Positions 1 to 12,080 of a stretch of 64,000 nucleotides of DNA are shown piece by piece. The stretch's first letter is position 1, and every line of letters begins with the position of its first letter. The stretch comes from Phoronis australis (lineage: Eukaryota; Phoronida; Phoronidae), in the NCBI GenBank assembly GCA_002633005.1, contig NMRA01000042.1, positions 729,134 to 793,133 of the forward strand, read 5' to 3'. Position numbers and translations under genes: made by a program. The notes beneath the pieces were generated by a model. It saw nothing but the letters and a program-made list of their open reading frames with translations, searched no databases and was not told the origin of the DNA.

Positions 1-3000
1 TCAAGGCTGGAGTGACTTATGTCCTGCCATCCTGTGACTCGGATGGTAGAAAGATTTTGATTTTTCGTCCTGGTAATCAAACTTGTTTTAAAATATTTGA
101 AAAATAAACTGACTCTGCTATAAAAAATGACAATTATAGGATTATGTTTATAGGATTATGTATTGAGCCAAACTGCTGAAATGTTGAACTATGTTCATAG
201 TGAAGTAAGTATAAACTTAAGAAAAACTCTCAAATGTTTTTTGTCATTCATGAAATTTGAATCTGATACTGGAAATAAAACTTACTAAAGTTAGCGACGT
301 TGCGTTCGTCTCTCACAGACTTCAAAATCTCCATGCTTTTGTTTTTTGTCATCTCCCAATAAATAATGGGAGTTTCATCAATCTTTAACTACCTGAAAAG
401 CAATACAAGAAGTGTTAACCTTCAGAATAGTTCCTTGACGTAAAGCTGCTTTGGACAGGCCTTTTGCCATCCAAGATACAACTTTTAATTTAAATCTGTC
501 TCTTTCACCTTGAAATTAGTCTCAACTTGTTCCTTGCTGAGAGAACGAATGATTTCTGGTGTGAAGATGAACTGACAGTCCAAGAATACTTAAGACCATG
601 CTCAGTGTATAAAAGGACTCCCTGTGACGAGCCCACTTAGCAAGTTTGATCTCATTCAATAAGGGTCTCTCAGTTGTTAACAGAACCAGAAATCATATCC
701 AATATAAGCAGGGAACAGGTTAAGAGTAGAGTTTTATCACCAAGTGGCCTCAATCAAACGTTAGTTTCTTGGTGGAATTTAAGTGTACAGTTCTCTTTGT
801 TTTGACACTAGCAGTACAACACAATACAAAAGTTAAAAAAAAATTACTATTTCTTCCTCATCACAGCTAATTCTGTAAATGGTAGAAATGACTGGTAATA
901 ACTATAATTATGGCAGTAGAATTCTAATTAAAATGGCTCACTAAATTTTCTGTAAATTTCCTTCATTCTCAGCCATGAAGGAAAAACACTGGTGATGAAT
1001 TTGGTTTCCTCTCAGTCATCATGATAAGGAATTTCTGGTCATTTTGTTTGAACACTTGTTATTATGTGCTGTAGTGGTGTGGGAGTGTAGCTGACTAATG
1101 TAACTAGTCGTTTGTAAGGCATAGAAAACACCAGTGAACTGATGTTATGTGCTGTAGTGGTGGGGGAGTGGAATTGGCTAATGTAACTAGTCATGTTTAA
1201 GGCATAGAAAACACCAGTGAACTGATGATTTACTAGGGAGTGAATACATTACAACTAAAGTCCAGTATGCACTTACGTGCCATGTCATCTTGTGTCTCTG
1301 ATAGTTGATTGTTTCATTGTTTCTAGCATTATGGGATACAGCGGCCTACCCCTTGGTGGACATTTTCAAAGCTAACCTGATGGCTGTCGAGTTGTTACTC
1401 GATGTAAGTGACAGTTTAGATGCAGTTAAGTTCACATATTTGTCTGAATCCAGCTTTTACACCACAGTTACTGAATGATGGAAAGGATAACAACTCTACT
1501 TTCAATTGTAATAGCTTATTGCTGTTTTCAGTTCTGCAGTGATTGCACAGAAAATTGATGATTATTTTGAGTAGGTGATTATCCAGTACCTTAATATTCT
1601 ATTAACTGTTATATAACGTTATCCAGTACCTTAATATTCTATTAACTGTTATATAACGTTATCCAGTACCTTAATATTCTATTAACTGTTATATAACGTT
1701 ATCCAGTACCTTAATATTCTATTAACTGTTATATAACGTTATCCAGTACCTTAATATTCTATTAACTGTTATATAACGTTATCCAGTACCTTAATATTCT
1801 ATTAACTGTTATATAACGTTATGTATGCTCTGTGAATAGATTTCACTTGAACTAGTTATAAACCCACCATCTGTTGCAAAAACAATTTTTGATTTAGACC
1901 ACTTATGGTTTTGAAATGACCTCAGAGTGCTCATTTGTCGAAACGGGTATGATATCTGGGCTTGGAAAGAACTGGCAGGTAGCATTGCTTGAGACCAGGC
2001 TCTGCAAGTTGGCTTCTCACAACGTGTCATCAGGTAGCATTGCTTGAGACCAAGCTCTGCAAGTTGGCTTGTCATGACGTGTCATCAGGTAGCATTGTTT
2101 GAGACCAGGCTCTGCAAGTTGGCTTGTCATGACATGTCATCAGATAGCATTGCTTGAGACCAAGCTCTGCAAGTTGGCTTGTCACGACGTGTCATCAGGT
2201 AGCATTGCTTGAGACCAGGCTCTGCAAGTTGGCTTGTCAAGTCGTGTCATCAGGTAGCATTGCTTGAGACCAGGCTCTGCAAGTTGGCTTGTCAAGTCGT
2301 GTCATCAGGTAGCATTGCTTGAGACCAAGCTCTGCAAGTTGGCTTGTCATGACGTGTCATCAGGTTGCATTGCCTGAGACCAGGCTCTGCAAGTTGGTGA
2401 CGTGTGATTTTGTTTACGAGGTGTGCTCTTGAGGATTAAAAAAACTGTTGGTTCTTTGCAAGACCAAAAATCACTTCTCATTTGAGTAAGGAATAAGTCG
2501 AGACCCATTTGACAGTTAAGTGCTCTGAATCAAATTTTAGTTTCTTTGTTAGAACGCAGGTTCATTGTCACTTAAAGAGCACTACACTTTTTAAGTTGGT
2601 ATAATAACTCATATATCTTATGTTTGGTCATGGTACACTTTCAAGAATACCTAAATCCACATATGCATTACTTCTGTTTATGAATGGTGCTCACTGGTTT
2701 TTCCATATTGCCTTGACTAACATCTGTTTAAATTGAATTTTGTATCAAGTTGACTTAGACAATTTACCCATGCTTACAGCTGCTAAACAAATTGATCAAA
2801 GCTGCATTTCTCTGTGTTGAGCGGGCTAAAAAACAAAAATCAAATGGGCCTTTTACTCTCATGAAATTAGTATCCTAATATTCTTTTCCATGATGGGATT
2901 CTATTTAAGTTACATACTCAATTCACAATCAATGTGTACATGCGCCATTTTCAAATTCGCAATTCTTAGGTTTGCCAACCCCAATAAACTCTGGAGACTT

Positions 3001-5275
3001 TTTTTAAGTTGTTGGTTTTGATGTTGTTGTTGGTAATTTTGTTGGTAAAACCTTATCACGATAAGGATGATGATACTGATTTAATGAGATTAAAAGGCAT
3101 ATCTTGGTGTTTTTTGGTCACCTAGATAGGTTGAAAAGCACTTTTAAGTGCAAATGATGTGATATGACTATTTTTGGGTAAGCATGTAAAAACAGTGCCA
3201 ACCTGATAATAGTGTTATCTTTGTCTGTAGGATGAAGCTGTACAAGTCAGTGGGGTGATTATTGTCTGTGATTTCACTGGCTTCCCTGTTCTCGAGGCCA
3301 GGCACCTGAATCCTTTCATTTGTAAAAAATTCTTTACAATTTTGCAGGTGAGTTTTCATGTTTGTCTGAAAGTGTATATTTCATGTGTGTACACATTCAA
3401 ATTTTATGTTCACAGAGTACTTTCATTCAACTAACGCATACCTTTGAACTAGGTGCTCAAATGGTTCATTTATTCTCAATTAGACCTAAATAAAGTATCT
3501 AAAATCAATGTTTTTGTTCACATTGACTTTGACAAACTGGTTTGGGTCTTTTAGTGTTGTCATTTTGATTATTGTTAGCAACCTCTGAATTAACTTCACT
3601 GACAGAACGTCTTCACATGCGCATTAATATTGAACTGATAGCTTATTAATGCTGTTTCATTGGACTATTAAAGGATTCAATTGAAATCCTTGTCAATCTC
3701 TGTGCAGGATGCCTATCCATGCCGCATTAAGGGCATTCACTTCATCAACGAACCTGTTGCGGTGGGTGTGATTTACGCCATGCTAAGGCCATTTCTGAAA
3801 GAGAAGACTGCAAGCAGGGTATGGCTATGTTTGAGATAAACAATACCAGCTGTAATATTCTACAAAATAGTGTTTGTATAAAGTTGAACTTAAATATTTT
3901 TGTTTCTAAATTGGAATCAGTGGAGTATCTGATAAATAATTGTATCAATAAGAAGGTTCTTGTTGAAGAAAGTTACCCCTGGTTCTATTTACTGCTTTTG
4001 GTCTTAATATTTAAATAGTCATTTTCTGATATTACGGTGACTTACTGAACAAAAGCATAGCATTGGAACATTTGGTGGACAACTTGTAGCACCCTGTGAT
4101 GTTCACCTATGACTTGGGTGCAGATTTTGGCAATTGAGTTTCATGTTTTTATAAATTCTTTGCAATCAGCCTGCCAACAGATTACCACTATGTGCACTGG
4201 AATATTCCAAAGAGTTTAATATTGCAAAATGACCATGGATAAAAGAAACTGTGTTCCGTCTCTTGTCTTTCCGATTATTGTATGTTGGATGTTTGCTATT
4301 TCAGTTACATTTTCATGGTTCACACTTTGAGGAGTTACACAACTACGTGAACCAAGAAGTTTTGCCAGACTATTTGGGTGGGAAACTGGTGCAATATTCT
4401 CAAGAGGTAAATGTTAGGTCTGTTAGAGAAAATGCTTGCACTGAATGTTATCCTGTCCCTCTTTTGTCGATCTTTAGTTGAAGCCATGAGCATTGTGCTA
4501 TTATTTGGTGTCACATTTATAATATCTTTGTCGCAAAGTTGTCATCCAGTTACCTTAGGCACTAGAAGATGAATCAGTTGGACCATTGGACAGTTGATCC
4601 GATCCTACATATGACCATTCTCAGTATCTTATTAAGATAACATGGCTTATAATCTAAAGATTATGAATTGGATTTTACTAGTTTTCAATGATTTTTTAAC
4701 ACTTTCCATAGCCCACTGGTTTTGAAACTCTTTTTCTATGTATCTGTTGCTGTTGCGATGCCAAAACAAACACGAAATGAAGTTTTAACTTGATATTCCA
4801 CTATGGTTCTCTGCAGGAACTATAGCTCGTGACGATGGGGAGGGTAATAGTGTGATATTATGTGCCGAATTTTGAGAACCAATGTTCTCCACTGACGGAA
4901 AAATGGCCATCAAACTGGTTCTCAAATCCAGGCATGCTATGTCACCTTATTGCCTACAGGGAGTTGTAGTCTTGATGTCACAGTTGTGTACCAAGCGCTA
5001 CTAAATAATAGTGTTACAAGCTTTTTACTGTGTATTGAATGTTGTGACTGTTGACTACTGCTTTGTCCTGACATTCACTACCCAAGTTGAATGAAGAAAC
5101 GTATCACAGTACACTGTTTTTCCAGGACTGGACAAATGTGCTATTAGGTGAAGAAGAAAGATTTGTGAACATGATGTCATATGGTCTTGATACCAATGAA
5201 CCATGTGAGTCAGAGACAGATACTAGCGACACCTTTGATTGTGTTGTGACTCCATACAGGAAGTTGAGGTCATGA
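1..5275 (+). CDS. CRAL-TRIO (SEC14-like) lipid-transfer protein, 3' part, six exons
   Basis: Exons are read at 1-72, 1327-1403, 3231-3347, 3708-3818, 4305-4406 and 5126-5275, stop TGA at 5273-5275. All junctions are GT-AG and keep one frame. The joined protein follows the CRAL-TRIO lipid-binding fold: exon 1 carries GRKILIFRP, exon 2 WDTAAYPLVDIFKANLM, exon 3 the strand GVIIVCDFTGFP, exon 4 the conserved IKGIHFINEP followed by MLRPFLKEK, and exon 5 HFHGSHFEELH plus the terminal LGGKL. Exon 6 gives an acidic tail with DWTNVLLGEEERF. Family members (alpha-tocopherol transfer protein, TTPAL, clavesin, CRALBP) are cytosolic carriers of hydrophobic ligands such as tocopherol, retinaldehyde or phosphoinositides. 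The sequence does not fix the ligand or subfamily. The N-terminal CRAL-TRIO_N helices and start codon lie outside the window. A candidate poly(A) signal AATAAA lies at 6235-6240. The family assignment is strong; the end of exon 1 is the least certain edge. Confidence 0.88.
73..1326 (+). other. First visible intron of the CRAL-TRIO gene
   Basis: It runs from the GT at 73 to the acceptor ttctag ending at 1326. It is AT-rich and has no coding potential that I can support. It holds the 83-bp direct duplication at 1062-1227 and, near 730-775, a fragment of a dispersed sequence (aagtggcctcaatcaaacg) that recurs near 7530. Confidence 0.6.
1062..1227. repeat. 83-bp direct tandem duplication
   Basis: Two copies lie head to tail, 1062-1144 and 1145-1227. 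Each starts ttatgtgctgtagtggtg and ends aacaccagtgaactgatg. The second has a few substitutions and small indels, so the duplication is not brand new. It lies in an intron. Confidence 0.85.
1581..1820. repeat. Six perfect copies of a 40-bp tandem repeat
   Basis: The 40-bp unit begins atccagtaccttaatattct and ends ttatataacgtt. Copies start at 1581, 1621, 1661, 1701, 1741 and 1781 with no differences that I can see. Perfect identity means very recent expansion, strong homogenisation or an assembly effect. It lies in the second intron of the CRAL-TRIO gene. Confidence 0.95.
1974..2398. repeat. 55-bp minisatellite, about eight copies
   Basis: The phrase agcattgcttgagacca recurs at 1981, 2036, 2091, 2146, 2201, 2256, 2311 and 2366, a steady 55-bp step. 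The unit continues ggctctgcaagttggcttgt and ends near cgtgtcatcaggt. Copies differ at a few positions (caagctc or caggctc, catgacg or caagtcg). It lies in the same intron as the 40-bp array. A single diverged copy lies inverted at about 7404-7480. Confidence 0.93.
3348..5125 (+). other. Introns 3 to 5 of the CRAL-TRIO gene
   Basis: Introns lie at 3348-3707, 3819-4304 and 4407-5125. Donors are gtgagt, gtatgg and gtaaat; acceptors are gtgcag, tttcag and ttccag. I see only AT-rich intron sequence in them. Confidence 0.7.
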
Positions 5276-6513
5276 TTTGTCATAGCGTTGCTCCTAGACA
5301 TTTGGATAATGCAGAACAGTGGCTGATGTATTCAAAACTCATGTTTAAGAAAGCTAACACATTTTTGCCTATGGCAAATGAAAAATTTGGTATCGAAAGA
5401 TGTCTTGGTAATTGCAAAATATTGATTCAAAGAATTTGCAAACCATTCTTCTTGTCACTTAATTTTCTGGTCTTCAGTCACTTGTCTATAAAACTTGGAA
5501 CATGTTTCCAGGTCATTTTGCCCATCCATAATATTTTGACCTCAGTATGGAAATGCGGGCCCAACCACTGAGCCGTGGAAGGCTTCATGCTTCGGGTCTT
5601 AGAAGCAAAAACTGTGGTCTGATATTTTATTTGTGTGAGACACTTTTGATATTCTGTGGTTGTAACTAGTGTTCACAGGTATTTTCTTTGAACTTACTGG
5701 ATTTTGCCTAGTTTTTTGTTGATAGAGATATTAACACAGTTCTTTGTTACTTCTCGGTCTTGTTGGCTTCATTTCATGTTTAAATGTGTAAACATTTTTA
5801 TAAAAGCGATAAGGAGAAGGCTTTTAAAGTGGCTATAAATATAGCTTTCATCAAATAGTCTACAGAAAGAATTCTCCAGGTTGAGACTGTCTCTAAAATT
5901 TGGGACCAAGAAATTGAAGTAGAAATTAAATTTTCCTGATTCTGAAGATTTGGACACATTTGATTTTGGCATTCATTGTATTTCTCAAATTTTAGACTGC
6001 ATTTTTGTATCAACAGTGTCTGAAACATAGACTATGCAGTTTATAATATCGTCAAAAATATCTGCCAGCGCAATCTTTTCATGTGTTCTCATGGTGTGTA
6101 ATATCAAGATGAGTGTTTGTCACTTCGTGGGACAGCAAATATTTCCTGTTTCTAAAATTTGGTTCAAGTTCTGACTTTGAGCAAAATAATTAAATTTGAC
6201 TGTCCCAAACTGCAGAATTTTTACCCTACTTGTCAATAAAAATGAATCTCAACTTGTTCTTAAATCTGGTAAGAATTGGTGCTCCTCTATTGTCTGAGAT
6301 GAGCTTTAGTTAGTTGAGTTGTCACGGATGGTTAATTTATACACTAAGCATGCCCTCTATCAAATCTTCTGTAATCCGAGTAATAAACATCAAGACCAGC
6401 TTTATAGCAGCAAGTGGTTGAAATTAAAAGTTAAATAGTTGGACAGAAGTCAATGGTTTATAACAGCTTAAAGTTTTTTGATACAATTGTTATCCTTACA
6501 TACCATTCAGTTT

Positions 6514-6755
6514 TGAGAGGAGGCAGTGTTGCCTGGTGATAGGTGCCCGCTTTCTTTTCTCGAGGTTGTGGGTTCAAGTCCCACCGGGTCACACTGCTAA
6601 ACCCTTGAGCCAGGTTTCTAGCTCCTCAGCTCGGTTTTAACCATATATCAATAAAGCATAAAAATATTTCCAGGTGATCAGTGCAATGGGCCCACATGCG
6701 AGGCCTGCGCATGTCTGATACAACGTGTATCAGACCGCCTGCAATTTTTTTTTTT
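6514..6755 (+). mobile_element. tRNA-derived SINE with target-site duplications
   Basis: The head contains an A-box-like tggtgataggtgcccgc and a perfect RNA polymerase III B box, ggttcaagtcc, at 6571-6581, as in a tRNA. The body continues with aacccttgagccaggtttct and the tail ends in a long T run. Both sides carry the 13-bp direct repeat taccattcagttt (6501-6513 and 6756-6768), the mark of L1-type retrotransposition. A 5'-truncated, reverse-strand relative is at about 56077-56255. Known tRNA-derived SINEs have this head-body-tail plan; the family name is not recognised. Confidence 0.88.
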
Positions 6756-7403
6756 TACCATTCAGTTTATTCCATTGCAAGGGTTTTTGGCTGCAGTATG
6801 TTGGTGTTGAGTGGAATAAAATCTAGACTAACTGAGTCATCATAAGTGATAAAACACTTTACTAAAGGACCAACAAGTATATCTGGTGCTCACTGCTGTG
6901 TTATTGTTACTGTTTGAAATTGTTGTAAAGTTCAGTTGTTGAGGTTGTTATTATAACTGTTTGCTAAATAACACAACCTAAGTTGTTTAACAAGTTGTGA
7001 AACAGTGAGGTGAGATCTAACTGGACCCATAGATTTCATTCGAGGAAGGCAAAATGGACTTATTTAGTGTACACGCAAGAACAACTGTGCAGCAGTTTGT
7101 GTACGTCAACTCGTGCAAGTTTTACTGTAATGGATGAAAAATATGGTTACTACAAAATATAAATTTTAGCTTAACTGTTAGGTACTTAAGCTTCAGTAGC
7201 TGGACCTTTCTGAATGCACACATCACCTCTTTGACATGGAACATAAGACAAAGATGAATTCATTTAGATCTTGGATGTTGGTGGCTACATAAAAGTGGCT
7301 ATACACGTGCATCTCGTCAAAGGAACTAACATTTGATTCAGGTCACTTACCAATGCGAAATTGATCTCAACTTGGCACTTCAAAATAATTGGTCAAGACC
7401 ATA

Positions 7404-7480
7404 CATGTCACATAATGACAAGCCAGCTTGTAGAGCCTGGTGTCAAGCAATCTACCAAACTGTCAGTTCTTTCCAAACCT
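7404..7480 (-). repeat. Single inverted copy of the 55-bp repeat with its flank
   Basis: Read on the minus strand, this segment gives tttggaaagaactgacag, then tagattgcttgacaccaggc and tacaagctggcttgtcat. It matches the minisatellite unit at 1974-2398 and the sequence just before it (cttggaaagaactggcagg). The match continues into flanking sequence, so this is one member of a dispersed element rather than a stray satellite unit. Confidence 0.75.
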
Positions 7481-8901
7481 TATAATTGCATCTTATTTGA
7501 CTAAAGAAAAATTTGATGCCAACGTCAACAGTAAGTGGTTTCAATCAAAGGTTAAATTTTCTGACTGACAATGAGTTTATAGCCGTTAGACCATTGCAAA
7601 AAAATTGAAGTATATGCAATGAAGTCCTCAATTTTACCTCAGGTTTCTTGTTTGTATTTATGTGTTTGTTTATATCTTTAAGGACAACTAAGCTTTGCTT
7701 TACTTGCAAGTATTGCACATAACACCAAAGATCTCTTTGGCAAAATGAAAATACACCAATAGGCCTTTGTCAAGAAACTCCTGACAAGCTCAGTCCTCCC
7801 AGTGAGCTAAGTGGATCTGTGTAACTCATTGGTCTTAATTCCCATAAAACTAGAGCGACCTGCAAGCAAACTTAGTCCACAACTGTTGTAGATGATTCAA
7901 ATGTTCCAAAGTGAAAGTGGCCTGTTAGCTTTAATTTCCGTATGCCAGAACAATCTCTGTTGCTATTGTCTAGAAGCAATACAAGGTGTTCAAAAGGCTG
8001 TGGGTCATAACATCACTTTGTGGCAAGTTTACTGAGACACACATTTGATGTAGTAAAACAATCTCACTGTTAAATAAATAAATTATTTTTTGCTGACTCA
8101 TGTCTTATTATTGAAACGATCCCCTTTCAAAGGCATTGGGGTCGGTGCAGACAAACGCTAAATGACTTTATGAAATTTTATTGGATGTAAATATAAATTA
8201 ACTATTGTTCTTCAGTATCAAGTAACAAATATTGGTTACTGCAACATTTCACGACCGCGCGCGGAGACTGACTAGTCATTGAGCCGGCTGGTCGCGAATT
8301 GTTCTTCACTACTGGATGGTCAGCAATTGGGTTCTACCGTCCAAAGAAAATGTCAGAAATGACACTCTGGCGATTGATGTTACTGATTTGAAGATACCAA
8401 GTAAGGGTTGAACAACAGACTGTCAAATTTCAAGATGACTTTCTTATTCATTTGCGTCATTACTGGTGCCCTGAGTGATCCGCTTCATTTTAAATTGTTA
8501 GTTTTTTCACTTTCATGACATGGAAAGATTTAAGTGACATATTCTGCGGTCTTCGGTGAGCTTCATTATAACTAGCGTGTTACGTTGCTTAATTAGAAGT
8601 GCTCCCGCTTTGGCCGTTTTACTCTGACTGTCGTCATCGGCCTCACCTGAGTTCTGGCTAAATTCGTAAAGGCGAACGGTGGGCGTGCAAGAGACTGTGC
8701 ATGATACACCACATTCAAGTCACCGGGAACTGACTTCTGAAAACAGATCCTCCCATATAAAGACCATTAGGCCGACTGCACTGGTATGAATGCACCGCAG
8801 CTATCTGTATTTGCCAGTGTGTCCATTTTCAGGCCCGTAGAAAAGCAACTGAAAAATTATTGGGGGGCACAAACCACACAAGTCGACTTCGCCAAACTAC
8901 C

Positions 8902-8924
8902 ACCCCCCCCCCCCCCCCNCCCCC
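8902..8924. repeat. Poly-C run with an unresolved base
   Basis: This is an almost pure C tract interrupted by N at 8919. It is a low-complexity site where the base count is unreliable. Confidence 0.9.
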
Positions 8925-9279
8925 GGCTCCCGATCGGTTGCCATATTTGTACCGAATCTCCCACGTCCGCCTTATAGGTGGGCCCGTCGGGGCAATCCTG
9001 GAAGTTGAGTAGGCCTAATCGTGAACCACGGAGAGTAAGAATGGGCCAGGGCCAGCGCACTGGTGGGTAGCTGGGAGCTGCCGTAAGTAACTGTAGCTGA
9101 GATCTAACACTGAAAATACGAAATTATGAGCTAAAGCTAGTCATGCGCTGGGGTCGGTCCCAGCTCAGTATGATTCACACTGGTTCCTAGCTTGAAACAA
9201 GCAGCCGTAGTTCGTACCTATCCATCTGTGCTGGCTCTAATTAAGGTCAAGATTCGTTTCATTGTGATCCTTCGGGAAA

Positions 9280-9900
9280 AATTCAGTTGTTATGGTCATT
9301 CTGTGAAGGGATTTTTTTACCCGAGGTCCCTGGTATCAGTGCCTTTGGGGCTCAGTGTTTTAAGTTTTTCTGGTGGCTGAGGAAAATGATACAGAGTCCC
9401 AAAAACTTGTGCACACCTCAACGCCTGGAGTTCAAATTCAGCTCCCGTGGATCATTGACTTTTCTGCGTGGGCCTACTTCATGATTACACCTTATTTTTA
9501 ACGTAGATGCGTCTGTCAACGCCGTGCTTCATCTTCAGTCTATCACAGTGCAGTATAGGTGGCGCTGTGTCAGAGGGTAGCTTCATCTGTGCAGTATGCA
9601 CGGGAATGGCAAGCAAACTATTCAGTTTGAAGAACAAAAATACATCGTGCAAACAAGTTAATGGGCAATGAGTTTAATTTTATTTATTTAAAGACTTAAG
9701 CCTCTTTTTTGACCTACGGTTTGTGAATTTAAACCACTAGTCTGGTTCCTAAGTCAATAAACAACTTATTGTCATTTGAATTGTGAGAACATTTTGGGAC
9801 ACTTTGTGGAGCTGTCCCGGCGACATTCATCAATATTCTTGAAAATTATTTCAGGTAGACAAAAATAGTTCAGTGTACTTTGCTATTTGGGGATGTGATG
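9280..9900. repeat. Dispersed repeat, copy A
   Basis: It shares ordered blocks with about 61135-61510: tctggtggctg followed by aaaatgatac, then tttaaaccacta, cctaagtcaa, and tgtcatttgaattgtgag. A shorter relative is at about 10080-10350. It is non-coding in the frames I checked. The family is unknown, probably an old DNA element. Confidence 0.65.
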
Positions 9901-11519
9901 ATCGGATAGATCGAACTTCCAAATGTCAGCCTGCAACTATAAGTTCACTGAAGAATCGTCATTTCTTATAAGATTCAGCTCAGTCCTAGTTGTCAAGGTT
10001 TATCAATCAGTCGATTTTCATAGATGCATTAACATAAATCAGAAACCAACAATAGATTCCATGAGCAAACCGTTTAATTACCTTGATTCCTTTTTGATTT
10101 CCTGTTAATTGTGAGTTTAAACGACAAATCCTTTTGTACCAAAAAAGAATGCAGGTGGCCTGATGCCTTTTGCGGTACACTCAGGCTTGTTTAGGCCACA
10201 AGGCTGGCCCATTACACTAATCTTGTACCCGGCCTAAGTTAAACAGCAGTGGCATTTATTGCCATTTGAGGAGCAGTGATGTATCATGATTTTGTGAACT
10301 GTCCGAATTTCATCATTGTCTTTGAGAGAGTTATTTCAGATAAGCAAATATCGTGAAGTGTACTTTACTGACAATTTGGGGATCCTGAAATAGCTGCACT
10401 GAGTGTTGGGGCGCGCCTCGGGTGTTTTTCACTCAGATTAATGTAGCCCATGAGACGTGGTGAAAACAAATCCCAATGACTGCACCAAAATCAAGAATGT
10501 TTCTCTACATAAATACATAAATACCATTTTATGATATACATTCGAGGATGCGCGACACTCCCTAGTAGCGGTAATACAAGGTTTGTGCCGTGCCACTGAC
10601 TTCTCGCCAGTCGCGGCATGTCAAATGGAATACCCGGCGAGGTAGTATACTTGAATAGCTGTCTCCGTCGCGGACATAAAATCTAGCCAAAATCATGTGC
10701 TCTCATTGAAAATTCACTGCAATACCTCACAGAATCTCACGAGATCTTGATTTGCTAAACAGATACTAGCGTAATGACTACTACCGTGTCCCGGTATTGT
10801 GAAATCTAAGTCACATGGCTTACCATGTGACTCAAGTCATTCAGGAAGTTCATCATAAACAACAGCAGCTGTGTTGAGCCTTAACGGTAAGGGTTTGTGT
10901 TTTCCTTGAATCGTCCATTTTAGCTCGCGGTCTGGAATTCGTTTTTGAGTTAGAAAGAAACAAAAACAAAGGTATTAAGTTCTTTGACACATGTGCGGTG
11001 TTACAATCACGCGAAACCAGCGCTACCACCGCATACCGTGGGTTTCGTGGTTTTGCTTCTGCCTCAGCGCCGTATCGCTCGGTCAAATTGAACTAACAAA
11101 GCAAAAACCGATGGATTATAACCCAGATGGTTTCTTATATTCTTAAAGTTTTGTTTAAGCTCAAGCTATGTTGCATGTATATGTATTTACCATTCAAGTA
11201 TCGCCGAAATCCCACTGAAAGTGTTGGGTATTGTGCTGTATACTTGGTCACGCGCCATGATGACATCATGATGGATTGTCTAACGTTCCTTGTTTTGCAG
11301 GCCGATTGTTAGCTACTTGCGCTGGCCAGTTCAGACGGTAGTGCTATATATTTACCTTTTTTGGTGTTCATTAACATGGATTTAGTTGTTGAGGGCTACA
11401 GTGACTTGACGCTGTAAATGCCGTCGTGTTCACTTACTCGGTAACAGAGTCATTCACATGACTTCTGTGCAAGTCCGCACTTTCAATACCACTGGCGCTG
11501 CCAGGTGACGCTTTCAGTT

Positions 11520-12080
11520 TCAGTTTAGGTTAAAGGAAGTTTATCAGCAAGTTTGTGTGTTTAGCCAAATGTCTACAAAAAATTGATTTTTAACTCAGTA
11601 AAAGTATATATTTTCTGAAAATAACAAACCTTAAAACTTTTACTTTATACCAAATCTGTCATTATTATCATTGTGACTGTGTGTTTTTGGTAAAGTTTAA
11701 GCAAAAAGGAACATTCATAGCAAGTCAAATGAAAGGCATTAATTACATGACCAAAGTTTGTTTTATATAATTGTTCAAGATGAAGTCTCCAGTTAAAAAC
11801 GCTATCACAGTTTCTGAATTATCATTCCGTTTTCATTTTCTACAAATTTTTAGTTACAACTTAAAATGATAGAAATGCTAAATTTTTTAAGTGCCTAATT
11901 GTGCAAAAGTGGAACATCTTAAAACAATTACTGACAGCGTTTCAAAGAACATTACATAAGGCATGACATCTAAAAGTTTCACGTGAATTTGACCTGATCA
12001 TCTCTGACACTAAATAGATGTTATGGATAGCTAAATTTTGTTACATTTCTCGGGTCTTACATAACCTTAAAAGAGTGTAG
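11520..12080. repeat. Dispersed DNA element, copy 1
   Basis: It begins near taggttaaaggaagtttatc and ends near cataaccttaaaag, so the ends form a short inverted repeat around ggtta/taacc. Internal blocks (gtatatattttctgaaa, aaatctgtcatta, gaattatcattccgttttc, aaaagtggaacat) recur in the same order at about 23140-23630 and, more diverged, at 48200-48460. No transposase was seen, so it is non-autonomous. Confidence 0.65.

Larger units (their letters stand above)
1404..3230 (+). other. Second intron of the CRAL-TRIO gene
   Basis: It is bounded by gtaagtg at 1404 and ttgtctgtag ending at 3230. It carries both minisatellites. Near 2930-3060 it has a copy of a dispersed sequence (tttcaaattcgcaattct, then ccaataaactctgg) that recurs near 26410 and 44260. 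No hidden exon was recognised. Confidence 0.65.
5276..8240. other. Intergenic region downstream of the CRAL-TRIO gene
   Basis: The first kilobase is probably 3' UTR, with AATAAA at 6235-6240. The rest holds a complete SINE (6514-6755) and a dispersed repeat block at about 7330-7600 that is an inverted relative of 1890-2530. Short open frames here show no domain or splice support, so no further gene is called. Confidence 0.5.

Noticed and set aside
8786-8977. Open frame running through the C run
   Set aside because: It encodes a proline homopolymer from low-complexity sequence containing an N. No domain or splice support.
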